DNA of 54,462 nt, from positions 1 through 54,462 of the forward strand of contig JAZRQE010000029.1 in NCBI GenBank assembly GCA_045649545.1, written 5' to 3'. Source of the DNA: UMGS172 sp045649545. Lineage in GTDB: Bacteria > Bacillota > Clostridia > Oscillospirales > Acutalibacteraceae. How positions within the stretch are numbered: the stretch's first letter is position 1; every line of letters begins with the position of its first letter. Made by a program: the position numbers and the translations under genes. Shown piece after piece: positions 49,884 through 54,462 of this stretch. The notes under the pieces were generated by a model. It saw only the letters and a program-made list of their open reading frames with translations, was not told the origin of the DNA and did no database searches.

Positions 49884-49943
49884 ACAGATAGGTTTCGCTC
49901 ATCCGTTTTTTCATTGTGTAGAAAATTTCTACACAGCTTATTT

Positions 49944-49975
49944 ACTATCCTTCAGAGTACGACCCATAGTCCTTA
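49944..49975 (-). repeat. Right inverted repeat of the accessory block
   Basis: Reverse complement begins TAAGGACTATGGGTCGTA. A perfect palindrome TGTGTAGAAA-A-TTTCTACACA (49915-49935) lies just inside it. Confidence 0.75.
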
Positions 49976-50020
49976 TTCTTTTTGTTATTTAAATGTAATA
50001 ATTTGTCATTTTTTTGGAAC

Positions 50021-50049
50021 TTGTAGGTTACATAAATTTGTGTTAAACT
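50021..50049 (+). promoter_or_regulatory. Promoter for the polysaccharide deacetylase gene
   Basis: TTGTAG (50021-50026), 17 bases, TAAACT (50044-50049) with GTGT before the -10. It lies outside the accessory block. Confidence 0.5.
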
Positions 50050-50076
50050 GAAAATATAGAAAGGGGATGAATTTCT

Positions 50077-51111
50077 ATGAAAAGAATATTTGCTATGATT
50101 TTACTTCTGATTTTATTATTTACTTTAATTTCTTGTAAAAGAGTGAACGATGGTGAGGTTGATAGCAGTGAACAACAAACTGTGAGTAGTGATACTGCGA
50201 CCTCGAGCGATATAACTTCAAGTGAATTAACTTCAAGTGAAATGACCTCAAGCAAAACCGTTTCTAATGAGGACAAGCCTGCTAATACCTCTAATATTAG
50301 CTCTTCTGTTACTTCGAGTTATGTTTTAAAAAATTACGATGTTGAGGTAGGGGAATATATAGTCAAAGACGCAGAAAATTCCCGTGGGCTATCTAACAAA
50401 AAACAAGGCTTTGGTTTTGGTGTTGCCAAAAACGGAAAACCGCACGAAATATCAATAGATAATCAAAAACGGTTTGATAAAATGACTGATGTAAAGGCAT
50501 TGGCTCTTGACACTATTTCAACCGATAAGAGAATGTATCTTACTTTTGACTGTGGTTATGAGTATGAATATAAAGGTCAAAAACTAACACCGTTAATTCT
50601 TGATACTTTAAAGGAAAAGGATACTAAAGCGGCGTTTTTTGTGACCTTAAGTTTTATAAAGAAAAATCCCGAAACAGTACAAAGAATGATAGACGAGGGG
50701 CATATTGTTGGTAATCACAGTGCAACACATCCGGTTTTCCCCGATATAACACGTACCAAAATGGCAGAGGAATTATATAAGGTTGACGAATATCTGCAAA
50801 AGCACTTTAATTATAAAACCGATTACTTCCGATTCCCGACGGGGGCTAACTCTTATAACTCGCTTGAGCTCGTAACATCGGTAGGGTATAAAAGTATTTT
50901 CTGGTCGATAGCTTATGGAGATTATGACACTGATAATCAAATGGGAAGTGAAAAGGCGTTCAAAACAGTAACCGGACGCTTCCACCCGGGTGCTGTGATA
51001 CTATTGCACGCAAGCTCGATTGATAATGTAAATATCTTGGGTAATGTCATTGACGAGGCAAGAAGACAAGGCTATTCTTTGAAAACATTAAATGATTATA
51101 CCGGATTTTAA
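50077..51111 (+). CDS. Polysaccharide deacetylase lipoprotein, PdaA-like
   Basis: A 344-residue lipoprotein with Cys20 after a short signal peptide, a Ser/Thr/Glu-rich linker (25-80), and a NodB deacetylase domain (about 145-340). Motifs are Thr-Phe-Asp-Cys-Gly-Tyr-Glu-Tyr, Gly-Asn-His-Ser-x2-His-Pro, and Arg-Phe-Pro-Thr-Gly-Ala. The Phe-Asp-x-Gly-Tyr-Glu start is the PdaA/PdaB style, in which PdaA deacetylates muramic acid on the way to spore cortex muramic lactam; with SleB nearby this fits a spore-former. PdaA acts outside the membrane, as predicted here. The ribosome binding site is AAAGGGGAT. Confidence 0.85.
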   Translation: MKRIFAMILLLILLFTLISCKRVNDGEVDSSEQQTVSSDTATSSDITSSELTSSEMTSSKTVSNEDKPANTSNISSSVTSSYVLKNYDVEVGEYIVKDAENSRGLSNKKQGFGFGVAKNGKPHEISIDNQKRFDKMTDVKALALDTISTDKRMYLTFDCGYEYEYKGQKLTPLILDTLKEKDTKAAFFVTLSFIKKNPETVQRMIDEGHIVGNHSATHPVFPDITRTKMAEELYKVDEYLQKHFNYKTDYFRFPTGANSYNSLELVTSVGYKSIFWSIAYGDYDTDNQMGSEKAFKTVTGRFHPGAVILLHASSIDNVNILGNVIDEARRQGYSLKTLNDYTGF

Positions 51112-51115
51112 ATTA

Positions 51116-51150
51116 TAAAAAACTCCGCAGTGAAAACTGCGGAGTTTTTG
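51116..51150. terminator. Bidirectional terminator between the deacetylase and the mutase-like gene
   Basis: AAAACTCCGCAG and CTGCGGAGTTTT form a perfect stem with a TGAAAA loop and flanking A and T runs, suited to both converging genes. Confidence 0.92.
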
Positions 51151-51162
51151 TTTTTAGTACAA

Positions 51163-52368
51163 TTATTTTTCCAATAAGACTTTCATTATATCCGGACCGT
51201 GGTCGTAGTAGATGCCGGTAGCCGTTGCTGTTTCCTCGGTGAAACTTTCAACGCCTGCTTGCGGCTTTTTATTATCATATATTAAGAAAGGTACGGGGTC
51301 ACGTGCGTGGGTCATTGTGATAAGCGGTGTCGGGTGGTCCGGCATAATAAGAATTCGGTATTCGCCGTATTTTTCTAACTCGTCAATCAGTGTGCCTAAA
51401 ATACGTTGGTCAATCAACTCAATTGCTTTAACCTTGTTTTCGGCTTCACCTCTGTGACCGCATTCGTCAGGTGCTTCAACGTGAACATAAACCAAGTCAT
51501 TTTTCTTGAATAGTTCTTTTGCGGCATTGGCTTTTCCCTCAAAATCGGTATCAATGTAGCCGGTTGCACCTTTTACTTCGGCAACATCGCATTTTGCTAA
51601 CTTGCCGATACCTTTAATAAGGTCAACTGCCGAAACAATGCCGGCGTTAACGCCAAACTTATCACAAAAACTGCACATTTGCGGTTTTGTGCCTTCACCC
51701 CAAAGCCAAATTGAATTTGCAGGACGTTTACCTTCGGCAATTCTTTTAAGATTTACCGGATGGTCTTTTAACACCTCAACACTTCTCTTCATTAAATCAA
51801 TCAGCGGTGCGGCGTTTTTATGGTCACTTAAATATTCACCGATAACTCGACCCGAAATATCGTGCGGGGGAGTTATGTTTCCTAAATCAACAGTACCGTT
51901 TTTCACAACCAAACAATGACGGTAGCTGACACCTGCATAGAATGAATATATTTCATTACCAAAAGCATCTTCAACAGACTTTATAATCTCGGCGGCTTCG
52001 GCTGATGAAATATCACCTGCAGAGTAGTCAATCATAGTCTTGTCTTCGAAAACTTCTTCGTCTGAAAGCGTGACAAGATTGCAACGAAGTGTTACATCGG
52101 TGTCGGTTAATGCAATACCGATGCTTGCGGCTTCAAGCGGAGAACGTCCGGTGTAACATTCTTGAGGGTCATAACCCATTACCGAAAGGTTTGCAACGTC
52201 ACTGCCGGGTTTTAAATTGTCGGCAACGGTTTTGGCAAGACCAACGGTTGAAGTCTTGGCTAAACTGTCGATGTTAGGCTTGTTTGCTAACATCATGGGT
52301 GTTTTGCCGCCCAAACCCTCGAATTTATAGTCGGCCATACCGTCACAAAGTAAAACTAAATATTTCAT
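51163..52368 (-). CDS. Cofactor-independent phosphoglycerate mutase family, possible homoserine kinase
   Basis: A 401-residue alkaline-phosphatase-fold enzyme of the archaeal-type mutase group. It opens with Leu-Cys-Asp-Gly-Met-Ala-Asp, has the metal/phosphoserine segment Gly-Ser-Asp-Val-Ala-Asn-Leu-Ser and the late Pro-Asp-His-Pro-Thr-Pro metal site. One branch of this family (TIGR02535) is proposed to be a homoserine kinase in organisms that lack ThrB. ThrC is encoded in this window and no thrB is seen, so that role is attractive but unproven; phosphoglycerate mutase activity remains possible. It starts ten bases after the AEC transporter gene with AAGGAGA. Confidence 0.83.
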   Translation of the reverse strand: MKYLVLLCDGMADYKFEGLGGKTPMMLANKPNIDSLAKTSTVGLAKTVADNLKPGSDVANLSVMGYDPQECYTGRSPLEAASIGIALTDTDVTLRCNLVTLSDEEVFEDKTMIDYSAGDISSAEAAEIIKSVEDAFGNEIYSFYAGVSYRHCLVVKNGTVDLGNITPPHDISGRVIGEYLSDHKNAAPLIDLMKRSVEVLKDHPVNLKRIAEGKRPANSIWLWGEGTKPQMCSFCDKFGVNAGIVSAVDLIKGIGKLAKCDVAEVKGATGYIDTDFEGKANAAKELFKKNDLVYVHVEAPDECGHRGEAENKVKAIELIDQRILGTLIDELEKYGEYRILIMPDHPTPLITMTHARDPVPFLIYDNKKPQAGVESFTEETATATGIYYDHGPDIMKVLLEK

Positions 52369-52378
52369 AATAATCTCC

Positions 52379-53377
52379 TTATTTTATAACTATACTTAAA
52401 AGCGCTGCTACTAAAGGCATTGTGAACATAGAAAGCAATGTACTTACAGAAACTATTTTGCTGGCATATATAGCATCACCATCATAGCGCTCGGCAAAGA
52501 TGTTTGCCATTGCAGCGGCAGGGGTAGAAGAGCTGATTACAATTACCGTTGCGGCTGGGATAATGATGTCTGAAGTGATTATTCCAAGGGATAAAATCAA
52601 CTTCATAATTGCCATAATTCCGAGCGGAATTATGATAAGCCTTACAATTATATATAAGGGCAGGTATTTATCCTTGAACATTGTCTTGAAACTTGACTCT
52701 GCAAGTCTGATACCTATCATAACCATAGAAAGAGGCATAATTGAACATTTTGCTAAATAAAGAACATCGTTTTGCATTACAGGAACAAGGAAGTTGTCGA
52801 TTATAGGTCTCATAAAATCTGGCATAGTGCAAAGACCGCCGATTAAATAAAATGCTAAACCAAAATATGTAGGAATTATGGAAGGGTTAACCAACAACTT
52901 TTTAATTGATATGTACGCTTTATCTTTAGTGTACAGATAACTTCCTAAAGTCCAACAGTAAACATTAAAACCGATGACATAGAATGTAGCATAAATAGCA
53001 GCCTCAGGACTGATAAGTTCAGAAATGAGAGGTATTCCCATAAATCCTGCATTTGTAAAGATTGTTGCAAAGCGAAGCACGGTTTTTTGTTTATCGGGAG
53101 CATTCTTATATAAATTGAATGCAACTAAAAAATAAATAAGGTGGAAAATTAAAGAAAATCCGAAGACTATCGAAGCTGTTATAAGAGTACGCGTGTTAAA
53201 ATCAACCTCGAGAAAGCTGTAAATAATCATTGCCGGCTGTGCAATATAAACAACAGCATCACCAAGGCTTTTGGCAACAGAACCGTCAAGTTTCTTACAT
53301 TTTCTCATTATAAATCCAATAATAACTAAAGTTCCCATTAAGAGAACTTTTTGTACCAAAACATCCAATCCGTACAT
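52379..53377 (-). CDS. AEC family transporter (auxin efflux carrier type)
   Basis: A 332-residue membrane protein with about ten helices in two halves and the family pattern of a broken central helix in each half. Bacterial AEC members move organic acids such as malate or malonate; the substrate here is not known. It lies directly upstream of the mutase-like gene on the minus strand (ten bases apart), so the two are probably one operon. The ribosome binding site is GAGGATT. Confidence 0.85.
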   Translation of the reverse strand: MYGLDVLVQKVLLMGTLVIIGFIMRKCKKLDGSVAKSLGDAVVYIAQPAMIIYSFLEVDFNTRTLITASIVFGFSLIFHLIYFLVAFNLYKNAPDKQKTVLRFATIFTNAGFMGIPLISELISPEAAIYATFYVIGFNVYCWTLGSYLYTKDKAYISIKKLLVNPSIIPTYFGLAFYLIGGLCTMPDFMRPIIDNFLVPVMQNDVLYLAKCSIMPLSMVMIGIRLAESSFKTMFKDKYLPLYIIVRLIIIPLGIMAIMKLILSLGIITSDIIIPAATVIVISSSTPAAAMANIFAERYDGDAIYASKIVSVSTLLSMFTMPLVAALLSIVIK

Positions 53378-53494
53378 ACTTAATCCTCAATGTATTATAT
53401 ATTAGAATCTTTATATATTTATTTTTAATATAATACACCTAAAAGTATAAATTTTCAATAGTATCAAAGCTATAAATTAAATTATTTATGTAAT

Positions 53495-53517
53495 TTAAGG
53501 AGAGAAAATCTCCTTAA
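53495..53517. terminator. Hairpin downstream of sleB
   Basis: TTAAGGAG (53495-53502) pairs with CTCCTTAA (53510-53517). The U tracts on either side are weak, so termination is uncertain. Confidence 0.45.
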
Positions 53518-53525
53518 GATTTTAT

Positions 53526-54197
53526 TTATGAACAAAACCTATGACTGCCGATTGTTTTAATTAAAGGTCTGCTCCATATCCATTTGCTTGTTGCGGTTTT
53601 CGGATTAAAATAATATATTGCACCGCCGCTCGGGTCAAGTCCGTTTAATGCATCGCGTGCTGCCTCATAAGCACTGTCCTCAACCGGCTTGTCAAATTGT
53701 CCGTCATCAATGCATGAAAAGGCGTTCTTTTGATAAATAACACCCGAAATTGAATTAGGGAATGATGGGTGTTCGATTCGGTTTAACACAACAGCACCAA
53801 CTGCTACTTGTCCTAAATACGGTTCACCGCGTGCCTCTGCTGAAATCAACCTTGCTAACAAACGGTAGTCAGCAGAAGAGTACCCGTTATAGGAATTTGA
53901 GTTAGATGAGTCAACTCCCGTCGGCAAACCAATTAGCTCTAAAGTTTTTCGTCCACAAATACCGTCAGCAGTGATGTTGTGGTTCTTTTGAAATTTAATG
54001 ACTGCAGAACGGGTTTTGGTTCCATAAATACCGTCAACACTACCTTTATAATAGCCCCATTCTTTAAGTCGCTGTTGAATTTGACGTACTTCATTTCCAC
54101 GCGACCCCATGCTTGAATAACAGAATGCTGTTGTGCAAAACGTTGTAAATAGTAAAACAATAATTAAAACCGATGAAATTAAGTGTTTAACTTTCAT
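53526..54197 (-). CDS. sleB: Spore cortex-lytic enzyme SleB
   Basis: A 223-residue exported lytic transglycosylase that degrades the spore cortex at germination. A signal peptide (1-26) is followed by a peptidoglycan-binding domain (about 28-92, with Gly-Ser-Arg-Gly-x-Glu-Val and Asp-Gly-Ile-Tyr-Gly) and the hydrolase_2 catalytic domain (about 108-222), with the catalytic Glu in Ile-Ser-Ala-Glu-Ala-Arg-Gly-Glu-Pro and a conserved Gly-Gly-Ala-x-Tyr-Tyr-Phe-Asn-Pro. The length is near that of other SleB proteins. YpeB, its usual partner, is not adjacent. Its presence is direct evidence for sporulation genes. Confidence 0.92.
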   Translation of the reverse strand: MKVKHLISSVLIIVLLFTTFCTTAFCYSSMGSRGNEVRQIQQRLKEWGYYKGSVDGIYGTKTRSAVIKFQKNHNITADGICGRKTLELIGLPTGVDSSNSNSYNGYSSADYRLLARLISAEARGEPYLGQVAVGAVVLNRIEHPSFPNSISGVIYQKNAFSCIDDGQFDKPVEDSAYEAARDALNGLDPSGGAIYYFNPKTATSKWIWSRPLIKTIGSHRFCS

Positions 54198-54331
54198 TAA
54201 AATTACCGTCCTAACTTTTAAAAATTAGTCTTTAATTACAGTTTTACCCAATAAAAACAACATATACCTTAACGTTTATTTATTAAATATTAAATTACGT
54301 CAAATTTTTTTAAAATTCCTCAAAAAAACTG

Positions 54332-54360
54332 TTGACAAAGTGAAAGTGGTGTGGTAATAT
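54332..54360 (+). promoter_or_regulatory. Strong promoter of an rRNA operon
   Basis: TTGACA (54332-54337), 17 bases, TAATAT (54355-54360), with GTGTGG before the -10, as in the rplS promoter. Confidence 0.82.
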
Positions 54361-54366
54361 AGTCAG

Positions 54367-54452
54367 GCACTCGCGTGAGGGGAAGCCTTAAGGAGTGTAG
54401 CGGACCTTGAAAATTAAACAACGATAACTATTGAAAAATAGGACCCTTAAAT
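54367..54452 (+). promoter_or_regulatory. rRNA operon leader
   Basis: About 85 nt from the predicted start to the 16S end. It contains CCTTGAAAATTAAACAA, the kind of sequence found in the leaders and spacers of Firmicutes rRNA operons, and a CACTC / GAGTG pairing. Confidence 0.6.
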
Positions 54453-54462
54453 TTTTTTGAGA
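54453..54462 (+). rRNA. 5' end of 16S rRNA (truncated by the window edge)
   Basis: The last bases, TTTTTTGAGA, match the start of the bacterial 16S gene, which continues as GTTTGATCCTGGCTCAG. Only about ten bases are present. Confidence 0.6.

Larger units (their letters stand above)
46775..49975. mobile_element. Accessory block bounded by 32-nt inverted repeats, no transposase seen
   Basis: Left end TAAGGACTATGGGT... (46775-46806) and right end ...ACCCATAGTCCTTA (49944-49975) are inverted copies matching at 27 of 32 positions, including 14 in a row at the outer tips. Both tips are flanked by TA. Inside are four genes in one direction: XRE regulator, membrane methyltransferase, flavodoxin-like protein and hydrolase. 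Subterminal hairpins lie at 46831-46850 and 49915-49935. The block sits between two ordinary genes in an intergenic site. Arginine in the last two genes is coded mostly by AGA, unlike the CGT-rich neighbours. I infer a non-autonomous or decayed transposon, or a cassette moved by enzymes supplied elsewhere. Confidence 0.55.

Noticed and set aside
46775..49975. Insertion sequence or integron
   Set aside because: No transposase or integrase frame, and no attC-like sites between the genes; described as an inverted-repeat-bounded block instead.

Overview
The window looks like a chromosomal segment of an anaerobic, spore-forming, low-G+C Gram-positive bacterium of the class Clostridia. The order Oscillospirales (Ruminococcaceae-like) is my best guess, made from gene content and style rather than from any alignment. 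Supporting signs are a SleB-type cortex-lytic enzyme, rubrerythrin, an NfnAB-type bifurcating transhydrogenase, a two-gene SufC/SufB-like iron-sulfur scaffold, SecD and SecF fused in one protein, a CdaA/CdaR pair, strong AGGAGG ribosome binding sites, and many consensus TTGACA-17-TATAAT promoters. About 50 protein genes are supported, mostly housekeeping. The final bases match the 5' end of a 16S rRNA gene, so the sequence probably stops at an rRNA operon.

Layout. 0.35-2.5 kb: tRNA-Pro, a D-Ala-D-Ala carboxypeptidase and trmB on the minus strand, then a spacer that can fold into two adjacent cloverleaves. 2.7-5.1 kb: BioY biotin uptake and the two-gene Fe-S scaffold. 5.1-5.4 kb: a promoter-to-terminator unit without an ORF (candidate RNA). 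5.5-10.9 kb: aminotransferase, secDF, and serC on the minus strand. 11.1-16.8 kb: a five-gene envelope cluster led by a glycosyltransferase/GtrA/NAGPA fusion, then an unknown membrane-anchored protein, a PAP2 phosphatase, a lipid kinase and an alpha/beta hydrolase. 16.9-18.5 kb: an orphan sugar-type binding lipoprotein with a long structured leader. 18.6-29.4 kb: phosphopantetheinyl transferase, AI-2E permease, a PgsA-like enzyme, DUF3343 plus a cysteine-desulfurase-like protein, cdaA-cdaR, recD2-comF and an mreB paralogue.

29.5-40.3 kb: rubrerythrin, rplS with its leader, the lepB-rbgA-rnhB-yraN-dipeptidase operon, thrC, a small DUF1540 protein, a phosphoesterase, and tig-clpP-clpX, in which trigger factor carries a long Lys/Ala/Thr tail. 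40.6-46.8 kb: a small HTH protein, a zinc uptake operon (Fur-family regulator, znuA, znuC, znuB) with two palindromic operators, nfnAB and a hotdog thioesterase. 46.8-50.0 kb: a 3.2-kb accessory block bounded by 32-nt imperfect inverted repeats and carrying an XRE regulator, a membrane methyltransferase, a flavodoxin-like protein and a hydrolase, with no recognisable transposase. 50.1-54.2 kb: polysaccharide deacetylase, a phosphoglycerate-mutase-like enzyme that may be the homoserine kinase serving ThrC, an AEC transporter and SleB. 54.3 kb to the end: rRNA promoter, leader and first bases of 16S.

Most interesting for follow-up: the inverted-repeat-bounded island, the double cloverleaf at 2.53-2.73 kb, the orphan RNA unit at 5.14-5.36 kb, the triple-domain fusion at 11.1 kb, and the histone-H1-like tail on trigger factor. 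No CRISPR array, prophage or complete transposase gene was seen.
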